Shown piece by piece: positions 40,801 through 47,140 of a stretch of 64,000 bases of DNA. Each line of letters opens with the position of its first letter. The stretch's first letter is position 1. The stretch spans positions 380,275 through 444,274 of the forward strand of contig CAJHNH020006113.1 in the NCBI GenBank assembly GCA_905116865.2, written 5' to 3'. The notes under the pieces are model-generated. The model saw nothing but the letters and a program-made list of their open reading frames with translations. It did no database searches and was not told the origin of the DNA. Origin of the DNA: Candidula unifasciata (lineage: Eukaryota > Mollusca > Gastropoda > Stylommatophora > Geomitridae). Position numbers and translations under genes: made by a program.

Positions 40801-41051
40801 AATTATATTTCTTGAAAGTATTCTCACCATTGTCTGTTTTACCTCCAGGAGTGGTAAAGTATGGAGAAACAATTCTGGTTGTTGGTGGCGAGGATGACAA
40901 GAGCTGGATGGCTGGCATCTGCTGGCTCAAGCAAGAAGGAGACAGGGAGACGTGGGTCTGGTCGGAAGGTCAAGAGTTGCCGACAGTCATGTCCACTTTT
41001 GGCTGTGTGGTGGCCAACATTCCTCATGAAGTCTTGAAACATCAGCAGTAA
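20043..41051 (+). CDS. KLHL-like: Kelch-like (BTB-BACK-Kelch) protein, whole gene, eleven coding exons
   Basis: Exons: 20043-20136, 22293-22513, 24828-25025, 26577-26744, 28277-28411, 30568-30757, 33012-33204, 33887-34084, 36988-37088, 38408-38545, 40849-41051. All junctions are GT..AG and phases agree throughout, giving 612 residues, the usual KLHL length. BTB is about residues 32-138 (FVDVTLRVEE, FPCHKNVLAASSPYF, LVLDYIYTGQV) and BACK about 143-245 (NCIGVFFFAKAHQC, FLSLPVDKLVEIVSDDDLNV). Kelch repeats fill about 330-600, with GGGAVRKIN, VYAVGGHDG, LYVFGGETK, IYIIGGNAA and ILVVGGEDD as blade starts. Proteins of this plan are usually substrate adaptors of Cullin-3 E3 ligases. The blades are diverged, and I cannot assign the vertebrate orthologue; KLHL24/35-like proteins are candidates. 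Introns are full of minisatellites and transposon remnants. Confidence 0.9.
20600..21895. repeat. 50-bp minisatellite in KLHL intron 1
   Basis: About 26 copies of CTTGTGTTCTCATTGTCCAT plus GTCTCACATTCATACACAGATGTTACACAG (given in parts). All three plus frames are open for over 300 codons because the unit has no stop; no homology supports translation. A few units at each end carry TTAGAGTTTGTTTTC instead. Confidence 0.95.
21955..22205. repeat. 18-bp minisatellite before KLHL exon 2
   Basis: About 14 copies of TTGTTATAACTTGCCGGT. It ends about 85 bases before the exon 2 acceptor. Confidence 0.9.
22293..22513 (+). CDS. KLHL-like: KLHL exon 2 (BTB domain)
   Basis: Residues 32-105. Acceptor GTCTTTCTGCCAG, donor GGGCCAG|GTGGGTT. 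Encodes GFSQLYKNKQFVDVTLRVEE, then TDFPCHKNVLAASSPYFLVM and on to LDYIYTGQ. An acceptor at 22241 (TTTTTACAG) would also be in phase and add 17 residues (VIPLLMSINIFSYVFLP), but the shorter form gives the normal BTB lead-in. The donor is the first base pairs of the following 2.1-kb array. Confidence 0.9.
22514..24650. repeat. 44-47-bp G/T-rich minisatellite starting at KLHL exon 2 donor
   Basis: About 46 units of GTGGGTTGTTGTGTGAGGTA plus GTGGGTGTTTGGTGGGCTGCATGAGTG-type sequence. Three unit types occur: 47 bp, 44 bp (GTGGGTTGTGTGAGG) and 46 bp (GTTTGAGTGACTTTGGAGTG), the last in one block (about 22725-23280). The plus strand is very poor in C. Minus-strand frames of 400-743 codons (repeats of QPTTHAAHQTPTTSHN) are artefacts. 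Confidence 0.95.
24828..25025 (+). CDS. KLHL-like: KLHL exon 3 (end of BTB, start of BACK)
   Basis: Acceptor CTCTTCTCCTCAG, donor AACAAG|GTCAGC, phase 0 both sides. Residues 106-171: VNLTEDTVQNLLSAANLFQL, then IPLRDGCAEFMMNHVTVANC and IGVFFFAKAHQCNVLALKAK. This is the 3-box region that usually contacts Cullin-3. Confidence 0.92.
25085..25790 (-). mobile_element. LINE remnant (RTE-like C-terminal part)
   Basis: The minus-strand frame reads PQSTKVNLIRTIFWPTLCYQ, then TTEMKCLRRAAGVSRKDRIQ, MKWFGHLTRIP and ASGRPRKIWSDGIKNSLTEM. The order YG/YQ..W, EM.CLRR..G..R.DR..N, WFGHL.R and GRPR..W.D.I is the end of LINE-encoded polymerases. It is 5' truncated. Same superfamily, different family, as 14535. 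It sits in KLHL intron 3 in antisense orientation. Confidence 0.85.
25803..26055 (-). mobile_element. SINE-like repeat, family A (copy 4)
   Basis: Starts CACCTGCTGTAAACTCCGGC and contains GTGTGCAGACTGTTGGCTGC. The head is near ACGGAACCCACACAGGAA. It lies next to the LINE remnant. Confidence 0.75.
26056..26576. other. KLHL intron 3, remaining part
   Basis: GT-rich then AT-rich intron sequence. No recognised element. Confidence 0.45.
26577..26744 (+). CDS. KLHL-like: KLHL exon 4 (BACK)
   Basis: Acceptor TTTGTTGGCAG, donor GCTGAG|GTAGAT, phase 0 both sides. Residues 172-227: FLLLCKQQEFLSLPVDKLVE, then IVSDDDLNVTMEEIVYEACM and AWVEEDQDSRKQSLAE. EFLSLPVDKLVEIVSDDDL is a clear BACK helix pair. 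Confidence 0.92.
26815..26890 (+). mobile_element. SINE-like repeat, family A (head fragment)
   Basis: Shares CTTGTGGGTCCAGGGCCCCG and AATAGACCCA with the full copies, then stops after ACAAGCATGTTG. It is a short relic. Confidence 0.5.
27285..27680 (+). mobile_element. RTE-type LINE 3' remnant
   Basis: Reads LKDLKIKEDWLINSILSRKL, then KYFGYIKRYDGLEKN. After a frameshift it continues RRRGRGQPTRRWAQDISDSL, SMKVHEAGELARDRVSFRQT and VMRATFCKRSAT. The R.G.G.PT.RW..DI and ..A.DR..FR..V..AT order is the standard RTE C-terminus. The frameshift and 5' truncation make it inactive. Confidence 0.85.
27690..28265. repeat. 35-bp minisatellite running into KLHL exon 5 acceptor
   Basis: About 16 copies of GTATGTTATCCCTTGACCAT plus CCAAGTCCATACAGA. 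The last partial unit CAGTGTATTTTATCCTATCACCAG (read in two parts: CAGTGTATTTTATCC, TATCACCAG) is the exon 5 acceptor, a decayed copy of the unit's CAGAGTATGTTATCC..ACCATCCAAG. Confidence 0.9.
28277..28411 (+). CDS. KLHL-like: KLHL exon 5 (end of BACK)
   Basis: Acceptor CCTATCACCAG, donor CTCAAG|GTGGGA, phase 0 both sides. Residues 228-272: VMRCVRFANISSYYFCDKIK, then TNLLLRDNPEIVALLNTITC and YHMLK. VR[LF]..IS.YYF and AYHML are standard BACK-end motifs. Confidence 0.92.
28412..29060. other. KLHL intron 5, first part with (TC)n microsatellites
   Basis: Pyrimidine-rich intron with (TC)n runs at about 28673-28689 and 28849-28882. No exon or transposon was recognised. Confidence 0.5.
29065..29830. 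repeat. 28-bp minisatellite, first segment
   Basis: About 27 copies of ATGATTGTCATAGCTTGAGA plus CAGTTTGA, with 27- and 15-bp short variants. The array resumes after a LINE fragment at about 30270. Confidence 0.9.
29900..30260 (+). mobile_element. LINE RNase H and 3' end fragment (family C), inside a minisatellite
   Basis: Reads, with frame changes, [19 protein letters not shown], then CGDSEKEMGAPVDLSGVL-like sequence and CCTGTCCGGAGTGCTGTAATG at the end. A second copy at 51410-51720 matches it closely (TTGCTGACACTGCGGTTGCT, GCAAGAAATGAACATT.CAC). GN..AD.LA is the end of an RNase H domain. It breaks the 28-bp array, so it was either inserted into it or served as its boundary. Confidence 0.65.
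30270..30470. repeat. 28-bp minisatellite, second segment
   Basis: About seven diverged copies of ATCACTGTAGCAGATTGAGG plus CTGTTTGA, the same unit family as 29065-29830. Confidence 0.8.
30568..30757 (+). CDS. KLHL-like: KLHL exon 6 (BACK-Kelch linker)
   Basis: Acceptor TTTTCCTGTTAG, donor CACCAG|GTAAAC. Residues 273-336: NRQHEMDVKLMPRRGMVYER, then GVMIIANPYTEDVLKKYSSM and EMLLPKTGEVMHICKLPQSL. The first Kelch blade is poorly conserved (GVMIIANP where GG is usual). Confidence 0.9.
30970..31200. repeat. 41-bp minisatellite in KLHL intron 6
   Basis: About five copies of GGTAAACCTTGAGTGTTGCA plus TCATGAAATTCTTCAAACCCT. Confidence 0.9.
31201..31510. other. KLHL intron 6, with a piggyBac-like MITE end
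   Basis: Near 31470-31490 the sequence CCTTAGGGCCGAAAGAGTTAAC (in two parts: CCTTAGGGCC, GAAAGAGTTAAC) matches the right end of the MITE at 2832-2969, including the TTAA. The left end is not clear. Confidence 0.4.
31540..32175 (+). mobile_element. LINE RNase H-tail fragment, family B, with an internal 15-bp array
   Basis: The frame begins GNEQAERLAGSALLGSELMY, then DKLGVVRALWERLNCEGAQI, which resembles the end of a LINE RNase H domain (GNE.AD.LAG). It then enters a 15-bp array and leaves it as QGEARQIYSQTVTGAIRTGT, the family B tail. A related fragment without the array is at 55150-55470. It lies in KLHL intron 6, sense orientation. Confidence 0.75.
31695..32045. repeat. 15-bp minisatellite within the LINE fragment
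   Basis: About 23 copies of GTGCTCAACAGGCCG. Since 15 is a multiple of three, the LINE frame runs through it as a (NRPVL)n repeat, and minus frames as (TGLLS)n or (EHRPV)n. It seems to have expanded after insertion. Confidence 0.92.
32337..32450. repeat. Polypyrimidine (CTT/TCC)n tract
   Basis: Almost pure C/T on the plus strand. Low complexity. Confidence 0.9.
32625..32715. repeat. Short tandem array (about 45 bp, two to three copies)
   Basis: Copies of AATCAATCAAAACCCCTGAA followed by TGTGGGGAAACTATCTAGACAG. The first copy starts near 32588, after a (CA)n run (32555-32587). Confidence 0.75.
33012..33204 (+). CDS. KLHL-like: KLHL exon 7 (Kelch)
   Basis: Acceptor TTTCTCTTTAAAG, donor GGACGG|GTCAGT. 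Residues 336-400: GVASAGDNLIYLGGGAVRKI, then NYRGSIMTEGVSHNFYVFDQ and TEASWKVKARMQTPRSQFSL. YLGGG and the later W with M..PR is a Kelch blade. Confidence 0.9.
33310..33760 (-). mobile_element. LINE remnant, same family as 34195
   Basis: The minus-strand frame reads MNNETIRQIVGTTPCTRFIE, then KQQIKWFGHLVRMQQDQIPS and ARRRPRKIWIDNIKDTLRLH. It is a truncated polymerase C-terminus in KLHL intron 7, antisense. Confidence 0.85.
33887..34084 (+). CDS. KLHL-like: KLHL exon 8 (Kelch)
   Basis: Acceptor TTGTTGTTCAG, donor TTGGCA|GTGAGT. Residues 400-466: YVYAVGGHDGADILASVERY, then DPHINTWTVVHALPKPLRFM and TCVSYKGRLYVFGGETKTDI. Two clear blade starts (VYAVGG, LYVFGG) and the YDP..NTW motif. Confidence 0.93.
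34195..34565 (+). mobile_element. LINE remnant (polymerase C-terminus)
   Basis: The plus frame reads LIACELRCLRMVMNKTRRDR, then VRNDVITRTVGTTPIVKFIE and PRIKWFGHLMRIKPMMPA, ending near RGRRRRIWIEGVTDTL after a stop or frameshift. Same family as the antisense copy at 33310. KLHL intron 8. Confidence 0.85.
34566..34865. other. KLHL intron 8, unrecognised part
   Basis: TC-rich intron sequence. Open frames occur, but no family is recognised. Confidence 0.4.
34870..34990. repeat. 15-bp minisatellite
   Basis: About eight copies of AATAATGTTAACTGA. Confidence 0.85.
35185..35402. repeat. 18-21-bp minisatellite
   Basis: About 12 copies of TATCACTTTTGTACTCATC with length variants. Confidence 0.85.
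35505..36330. repeat. 29-bp minisatellite in KLHL intron 8
   Basis: About 29 copies of CATGTGGACAGGCACCCCAG plus AACACTCAG. A 20-bp short unit lacking ACACTCAGC is present in the left third. Open frames of about 250 codons on both strands are artefacts. Confidence 0.95.
36415..36535. repeat. 42-bp array (three copies)
   Basis: Three copies of CACCACAGCCTTCACAGAGA plus CATCAGAGGAGGACATGCGTCT-type sequence. Confidence 0.8.
36585..36898 (+). mobile_element. SINE-like repeat, family A (copy 5) with internal expansion
   Basis: Contains GGGGGCTTCCTTCAAAGTTG, GTCAGATCTGTAAAAAGGAT and AACAACCAGAACTTTCTGTC, and ends CAGCTGATAAACTAGAGGAA with a GAAGAAGAAGAAG tail. The word AACAGTTAGCATC is repeated about five times (36658-36750), where other copies have a single CAACAGTCTGCAT. 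Confidence 0.8.
36988..37088 (+). CDS. KLHL-like: KLHL exon 9 (Kelch)
   Basis: Acceptor TTTTGCTCCACAG, donor ATTATAG|GTGTGT. Residues 466-500: QYDPQSDCWLELPPMKTPRV, then LAGSVVFKDKIYII. YDP..D.W..L.PM..PR is a full Kelch blade core. Confidence 0.92.
37089..37640. other. KLHL intron 9, degenerate short repeats
   Basis: Loose repetition of GATGTAATGACAGT and TTTTCTTGATGT-like words to about 37340, then ordinary intron sequence. Confidence 0.5.
37645..37800 (+). mobile_element. LINE 3' fragment, family B
   Basis: Contains TGAAGCTCTGCGCTGGCTGC and TGAAGATGAAGATGGAGTGC in the order seen in the other family B tails, then a short repeated CAGCTCAGCTCAACTCAGCT tail. Confidence 0.6.
37801..38407. 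other. KLHL intron 9, second half
   Basis: Possibly an old tRNA-type SINE at about 37880-38060 (GCACCTGTTTAAGGCTGGGT; GTTCGAGCCTGAGACTTGTG). Otherwise unrecognised. Confidence 0.35.
38408..38545 (+). CDS. KLHL-like: KLHL exon 10 (Kelch)
   Basis: Acceptor GCTGGTTCCTCAG, donor GAGCTG|GTAGGT. Residues 500-546: GNAALSDKWRKEYLPEHCVT, then SVEVFDPEASVWSVGPSLAN and ALCGA. SVEVFDP...W is a Kelch blade with a longer loop (SDKWRKEYLPEHCV) than is usual. Confidence 0.92.
38655..38912 (-). mobile_element. SINE-like repeat, family A (copy 6)
   Basis: Begins ATTGACCGGCTGTTAACTCC, contains GACTGTTGGTTCCTTGCCCC, and has a poly-G run (38861-38874) where other copies carry TGTTGGGGAG. KLHL intron 10. Confidence 0.7.
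39050..39945. repeat. 38-bp minisatellite in KLHL intron 10
   Basis: About 23 copies of CCGGTGTGGCTAACACAGCT plus CTGAGGACCGAGTATCCA. The main alternation is CAGTTCTGGGG versus CAGCTCTGAGG. Confidence 0.95.
39946..40475. other. KLHL intron 10, possible LINE-derived fragment
   Basis: GGCAATGGGAAACCACTACT and AGATCTGTGGAGATGCATGA resemble 3' ends of LINE-type repeats (D-LWRCM). No long frame is left. Confidence 0.35.
40480..40765 (+). mobile_element. SINE-like repeat, family A (copy 7, nearly complete)
   Basis: Head CCCCGTTTGGGTTCCAGGGC, then TAAGAGTCGACTAATTGGGA, CAGTCTGCATAAAAATGAGT and TTTACAGCTGGTGAACGTGA with tail AGAAGAAGA. It is one of the best copies for building a consensus. Confidence 0.8.
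40849..41051 (+). CDS. KLHL-like: KLHL exon 11 (last Kelch blade and stop)
   Basis: Acceptor GTTTTACCTCCAG, stop TAA at 41049-41051. Residues 546-612: GVVKYGETILVVGGEDDKSW, then MAGICWLKQEGDRETWVWSE and GQELPTVMSTFGCVVANIPH. VVGGEDD opens the last blade. The tail EVLKHQQ is short. Confidence 0.93.
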
Positions 41052-41648
41052 GGCTTGCATCACTCAACACCATGTGATAAATTAAATTGTACAATGATCA
41101 ACACTTAAGTAGATTTACCAAATAGTAGAAATTAAAGAGCATACTAAAGAGCAAACTAGGAAATGGGCTTTCAAGTTGACCTAGTCTTTGATGGGGACCA
41201 TGGAAATGACCAGGAAAGTAAAGGTGCTGACATGATGTTTGAATACTGATTGGTCTATCAAACTGTGACTGGCACTATATGTCCTATGCACTGAAGCATG
41301 AACAAATGTCCCTTACTTGACTTACACTAGACAACAGAAAGTTTGTAGCGTGTCGTCTTGTCAGTTTACTTACTTCCAACAATGCTCAATGTGTAGTTTA
41401 TTTTACTTTGTATGTGCCAACCTAAGTCTCTTCTGTGATTGAAAGCAAAAATATCTGTCAGACCAAGTGCTTCTCATTGCTCTACCTCTTCTGTACCTTA
41501 CATATCATCTTCTGCAGCATTATATGTGGGATGTTATGTCTGCGTGAATTACTGAAGTATTGTGAAATATGTGTGGCAAATCTCTTTGTATATCTGTAAA
41601 TCTATATGTATATTTGTAAATGTGTATATTTGTAAGTTTATTTGTTTG

Positions 41649-41678
41649 AATAAAATAATCAATTCAAAAGAGAATAAA
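41649..41678 (+). terminator. Poly(A) signals of the KLHL gene
   Basis: AATAAA at 41649-41654 and again at 41673-41678, about 600 bases after the stop codon. These are the first good matches downstream, giving a likely 3' UTR of about 0.6 kb. Confidence 0.6.
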
Positions 41679-41759
41679 CATGAAATAGAAAAATAATTGT
41701 TTAATGATTGGTTGTTCTTTCATTTGCTGCTGTTCTAATATGGTCTAGATGATATTGGT

Positions 41760-42480
41760 GGGGAAGATCTTCATTGCCAGTCAATCCATAAAACCTGCCA
41801 TTTCTGCCTGAACTTACAATTGTTATAGTGTCGGCCTAACCGTCTTCCCTGCTTTTTATAAAATACATTGACAATATATGCAGAAAGTGAAGAAAAGAAT
41901 CTCTCAGAATGTTTATTTACAGAAGACCAAGCTGAAACAGAAGAGTTTTCAGAACCATATAGACCAAGTTTATAGACCAAGTCAATACAAAGTGTGAGAA
42001 ATATAATTTGAAGATAAGCATTGATGGGACAGAGGTAATGGTAATAGGCAGACAAGAGGAAACCATATCAATTAAAATAAATAACACAGAAATAAAACAG
42101 AGTGAATTTAAATATCAAGGGTCATTTTTTCACTTCAGATGAAAGAATGTGTAGAGAAATCAAAATGTGATGTGCGAAAGGAAATCCATTATTGGTCAAT
42201 TAAAACTGCTTCCAACGCATAGAAAAATGATACCTCTGTCAACCAAAGAACAGCTTTTTGGCCTACATTGTGCTACCAGTGCCAAACATGGACCCTTACT
42301 ACAACTAATGAGTGGAAGATCTTAACAGAGATGAGATGTCTCAGGGATGAAGCGACATCGTCAGGAGCAACCTAACAGAAATGAACACCAACTTGTACAA
42401 TGCATTGGGAGAGCTGCACAAATGATCCTTGCAAACCTTGCTGAGGTCAATGGTAGAAGAGAAGGCCTAACCAGGGGCAG
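41760..42480 (+). mobile_element. Decayed LINE remnant
   Basis: GGCAGACAAGAGGAAACCAT, GAATTTAAATATCAAGGGTC (FKYQGSFF), GTGCTACCAGTGCCAAACAT (YQCQTW) and GATGAGATGTCTCAGGGATG (EMRCLRD) follow the order of the polymerase C-termini at 25085 and 34195, with several frameshifts. A poly-G run (42486-42502) follows. Confidence 0.6.
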
Positions 42481-42939
42481 CATCGGGGGGGGGGGGGGGG
42501 GGTTGGTATCCTTTAAACTCCGGTGTTTAGGGTGGCATGGCTGATGCTAAAGGTGCTGGACTCGATTCCATCCATGAGACTGAAATGATTGCAAGGGGAG
42601 AGTGTAAATAAGGAACAGACTGTGAGCCCTATGTGACATAGAATGGCACAACTGGACAATGAACTAAAAAAGCCCGTATATCTTCAGATAAAATACCAGC
42701 TGATGGAGTAAAGCGACAACCTGTAGCCCGTTTCTGCATCAACATCCTAAGCTATTAACGAGAAAGATGGGAAGAGGAATGACTTACGATAGAGCTATTT
42801 AACAGTGGGCTCTATACTTGTTTTCCCCCACAATGGAACCTCGGAACCCACACGGGGTGCTTACATTTTCCTCATGGACCAACATTTTTAAATAGGTGAT
42901 CGCCAGAGACCCCAGCCACAGTATAGCAAGATAATTAAT

Positions 42940-43045
42940 ACAACAGAACTTGCAATGATCCGCGAGTCACTTGCTAGGCCTCCGAGGGCCGGATTTGACC
43001 CGCGGGCCGATAGTTGAACAGCCCGGTCGTAAGGTCTGAAGTCTG
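42940..43045. mobile_element. GC-rich palindromic fragment, possibly hAT-type
   Basis: CCGAGGGCCGGATTTGACCC and GCGGGCCGATAGTTGAACAG resemble ends of widespread hAT-like non-autonomous elements (GGCCCGCGGGCCG...TTTGA). Only one end was seen. Confidence 0.35.
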
Positions 43046-43089
43046 ATAAAACACGCTGGCTTCTGGGTCAAAGTTCACGGGGTCACTAC

Positions 43090-43354
43090 CGGTTCATCTG
43101 ACGGCTGATGGACGCCTGACTGCCACCGTCTCGTCGGATTGTTGTTTGTTTGGTTTCACTACAAGAAGGTGAACTCTTTGTTGTATATTTGTTGTGTCTG
43201 GCGACTGACGCAAACACAGGAGAATATTTGCGGTACCTATGTATCGTACTCTTGTGCTGGCAAACAAATTTCAAGGATTACGTGCTCTCTGTGTTTGGGA
43301 GCGTCGGCCAGTGTTGCAGCAGAACTGCAGACAAGTCTCAGTCAGTAACCCCGG
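43090..43354 (+). other. Possible 5' non-coding exon of ESD
   Basis: CpG-containing sequence that ends CAGTAACCCCGG|GTAAGG, a strong donor-like site. It is followed at once by a minisatellite whose every unit contains the same CCCCGGGTAAGGTTGGGG. ESD's first coding exon (47353) has an acceptor-like CACCTGACAG before it, so a 5' non-coding exon upstream is expected. The position is a guess from this pattern; no transcript evidence is available here. Confidence 0.3.
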
Positions 43355-44390
43355 GTAAGGTTGGGGATTTGTGTCTGTGTCAGTCAGTCAGTAACCCCGG
43401 GTAAGGTTGGGGATTTGTGTCTGTGTCAGTCAGTCAGTAACCCCGGGTAAGGTTGGGGATTTGTGTCTGTGTCAGTCAGTCAGTAACCCCGGGTAAGGTT
43501 GGGGATTTGTGTCTATGTCAGTCAGTCAGTAACCCTGGGTAAGGTTGGGGATTTGTTTCTATGTCAGTCAGTCAGTAACCCCGGATAAATGTTGGGGATT
43601 TGTGTTTGTCTGTGTGTCAGTCAGTAACCCCGGGTAAGGTTGTGGATTTGTGGCTGTCTCTGCGTCAGTCAGTCAGTAACCCCGGGTAAGGTTGGGGATT
43701 TGTGGCTGTTTGTGTGTCAGTCAGTCAGTAACCCCGGGTAAGGTTGGGGATTTGTGGCTGTCTGTGTGTCAGTCAGTCAGTAACCCCGGGTAAGGTTGGG
43801 GATTTTAGTCTGTCTGTGTCAGTCAGTCATTTTTTGTCTGTGTCAGTCAGTAACGCCGGGTAAGGTTGGGGATTTGTGTCAGTCAGTCAGTAGCCCCGGG
43901 TAAGGTTGGGGATTTGTGTCAGTCAGTCAGTAGCCCCGAGTAAGGTTGGGGATTTGTGTCAGTCAGTCAGTAGCCCCGGGTAAGGTTGGGGATTTGTGTC
44001 AGTCAGTCAGTAACCCTGGGTAAGGTTGGGGATTTGTGTCTGTGTCAGTCAGTCAGTAGCCCCGAGTAAGGTTGGGGATTTGTGTCTGTGTCAGTCAGTA
44101 GCCCCGAGTAAGGTTGGGGATTTGTGTCTGTGTCAGTCAGTAGCCCCGAGTAAGGTTGGGGATTTGTGTCAGTCAGTCAGTAGCCCCGAGTAAGGTTGGG
44201 GATTTGTGTCTGTGTCAGTCAGTAGCCCCGAGTAAGGTTGGGGATTTGTGTCAGTCAGTCAGTAGCCCCAGGTAAGGTTGGGGATTTGTGTCAGTCAGTC
44301 AGTAGCCCCGGGTAAGGTTGGGGATTTGTGTCAGTCAGTCAGTAGCCCTGGGTAAGGTTGGGGATTTGTGTTTGTCTCTGTGTCAGACAG
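43335..44390. repeat. 36-48-bp minisatellite with a donor-like word in each unit
   Basis: About 25 copies of CAGTCAGTCAGTAACCCCGG followed by GTAAGGTTGGGGATTTGTGT and a variable CTGTGTCAG part. Right-hand units carry TAGCCCCGAG/GG instead of TAACCCCGGG. Confidence 0.92.
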
Positions 44391-45290
44391 TAATCACACT
44401 GAAGATATATTAAGAATAAGTGTTTAGGTGGTTGGCTGTGAATCATAGGAAGGCCATTTTAACTTTGAAGTCAGTGCTGGGTGCTATGGTAATCATGTTG
44501 TCTAAGCCATGAAAAGAGGTTTCATCTCTTATAAGTTTACTGTCCAGACTTGTCTGCCAGCTTGTGCACCACCTGCAAGCAGACTGTCAGAGCTCTCCTG
44601 CCAGTCTCCAAGCTCAGAAATCAGCCAAGTCAGTATTGGAACTTCACATTAGCAGAGTGATTTATTAGGATGTCATTAGGGCCTGATTCAATATAGCTCA
44701 CCTTTTTGCCTTGAGTATTTTGGTTGCTGCAAGTGTTGTGGTTAGTGTTATTATTGTTTGCTTTCCTTTTGGGCGGTGCAACACACGGGTGACAAACAAC
44801 ACTAATTCACACGTCCTTTGGCATGTCTCCACCTTGAATTGGTGCCGGGGCTTGCATGTTTCAGTGACCCAGAGTGCATCTGCTGGTATGTCCTTCCAGG
44901 CTGGGCAGATAAAAAGACAGAAGCCAGACACAGAGGGACAAAACACTGCTGCCTTACTGGGAGACTAGCGGCAGTCAAATACAACAAATTTCAGAAAATG
45001 TAATTAAAACAAGATGTCTTGAGTCACACACAGGCTTGATGAAACTCCCTTACAACTCTTAACTCTCTTCAGATGCAACAACACTAATGCATGCACTGTT
45101 ATCTTTGGATCAGATTAACATAGTGACATTTATTGACCCTTGGCTTGGCCCCACTATCTCTGCACTATCTCGTGTGTGTTTTAGCAGCTGACTTGACTGT
45201 ATTTGCCAATAATCTCTGTCAGCTTTGTCTAGTCTGCTGTGTTCATTACTTCTGTATTTAAATAATGAAAGGTAAAGTAAACGACTCTTC
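44391..45290. other. Unannotated stretch
   Basis: No recognised exon or element. Open frames on both strands around 44700-44970 overlap each other and match nothing I know. Confidence 0.4.
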
Positions 45291-45688
45291 ACACACCGGG
45301 CACATTGGACCCAGCTTTTAACCCACCTATCGCCCTGATCCTAATGACAGCATTAACCATCTAACAAGAAGGGACCAGGCCACCATCTTCAGACTTAGAA
45401 CGCAACATACTCCACTCAATGGACACCTAAACAGAATACAGCCACAACACTCCCCAGAGTGCCAGCTATGTAACTACCCCTACGAAACTGTTGAACACCA
45501 TCTCTTTGAGTGCCCAAAACTCAGTGAGACAAGAAGAACGCTACTCCCTCCGAGACCAGACAAGTGGAACACCTTGTACGGAGGAAAAGAACAGCTTGTG
45601 AAAACATGCAAATTCCACTACATGGCATTGGGCCAAAGGGCGAAAGCTCATGCGCCGCTGGATCGATAACAACAACAACAACAACAAC
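45290..45688 (+). mobile_element. LINE 3' end (zinc-knuckle C-terminus) with (AAC)n tail
   Basis: Reads NHLTRRDQATIFRLRTQHTP, then LNGHLNRIQPQHSPECQLCN and YPYETVEHHLFECPKLSETR. The RT.H..LN.HL.R....C..C....ET..H.LF.CP order is the C-terminal zinc-binding region of several LINE clades with RNase H. It ends in (AAC)n at 45669-45688. It is 5' truncated with an upstream stop. Confidence 0.8.
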
Positions 45689-45861
45689 CCACCTATCAGC
45701 ACTCGATGGATGATATGGCCTTTACCTCCCTTATATTTCCTGGTACCCAGCTTAGACCAGATCATCCTGAGAGCAGGGATCTCTGCATCACAACAGGAAG
45801 GTTATCTGAAAAGTACTGGCAGCAGTTCTGATTTTTTTTTTTTTTTAATTGAACATGGCTG

Positions 45862-46765
45862 CTAGCTCTTTTAGGACGGCCATTTTTTCTGGGGTTTGGA
45901 CAGCTTTAATTTTAAGCGGAATTTTTTTAGTGCAGCACGACAAAGCTAAAACCTTCCAGAAGAAAAATTATGGGCTGTATCGGGACTTATAATATATCAA
46001 ATTAAAGATAAATGAGTGCAAAATAAATCTAAACTACTTAAATGTCAGTATAACATCAAAATATTATTAAAATCACACAACATTCAAGGTTGTTAGACAA
46101 ATATGAAAACTTTAAACATAAAAAATTGTGTACTAACCTTATTTTTTACTGGTTTAACAACACTGCTATCCAATTCTAAGAATACACACGCCTTCTCTGT
46201 TCAATTATGTATTAGCTAGTCTTTATTTGAAACAATTATTTTAAATACTTTGGATATTATAATCATTTTTGAATGACATGTCAATTTTCACACCAACCGA
46301 AAATCAGAAAAACAGCTGATCAAAACATTGATCTAATTGAAATATTTTGTAAAATTTTCATTTCCTAAACTAAATTATCGCTAGTAGATTTGTCCTTTAG
46401 ATATCAATCATAATATCAAGACTTTTGTCACCATCTGGCAGGGATTCATCAACGATAGTGCAGTATAAACAGTTCTAGACCTTTTCCCTTATCATTTAGT
46501 ATAGAAAAATCACATAGAAATTGTATTCCATCTAAATAATTTTTTTTAAATCACAAAATAATGCACCGACCACAATGAACATCACAAATAAAAGTACATC
46601 GTGTTGTTAATCCTAATTGTTAAAAAACTTGTTCATAAAAGTTTGTTTACCCTACAAATGGAACAAAATGAGAGTGTCTCTATCATGAGCCAGTAAACTG
46701 GCTTTACGTCTTTAAGAGATAGACTTAATCGCCAGTATACTGGCTAAATGTCCGTAAAGAGCTAG
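45862..46765. mobile_element. Candidate 0.9-kb DNA element with short terminal inverted repeats
   Basis: The left end reads CTAGCTCTTTTAGGACGGCC and the right end TGTCCGTAAAGAGCTAG, whose complement is CTAGCTCTTTACGGACA. The interior is AT-rich, non-coding and different in composition from both flanks. CTAG at both edges may be target sequence or part of the repeat. The right end holds a nested GCCAGTATACTGGC palindrome. Confidence 0.5.
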
Positions 46766-46924
46766 GTAAACCGTGCCTAATAAAGGTGCCAGGTAAAGTC
46801 CTGGGATGTAAAGTTGGATCACCCACAGAAAATTCATTGGTGTTATATTACAAAAAATATGAGTCTAGCAGGAACTGCCCGATGCACCCACTGGTGTCAA
46901 ACAGGATCCTTGACTTGACTTTAC

Positions 46925-47140
46925 TGGCATCTACATAACAGGAGAATTATCTGCACAGAAATGGCAACAGATAGATTATATGGATCATAACAGGAGAATT
47001 ATCTGCACAGAAATGGCAACAAAAAGATTATATGGATCATAACAGGAATATTGTCTGACATTGCGACAGATAGATTGTATTGATCATAACAGGAAGATTG
47101 TCTGACAATGCAACAGATAGATTGTATGGATCATAACATG
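46925..47140. repeat. About 50-bp array (four copies)
   Basis: Four copies of ATAACAGGAGAATTATCTGC followed by ACAGAAATGGCAACAGATAG and ATTATATGGATC, increasingly diverged to the right. A GT-rich run follows at 47215-47285. Confidence 0.85.

Noticed and set aside
44698..45003. Overlapping frames on both strands
   Set aside because: No family features, and sense and antisense frames are equally long.
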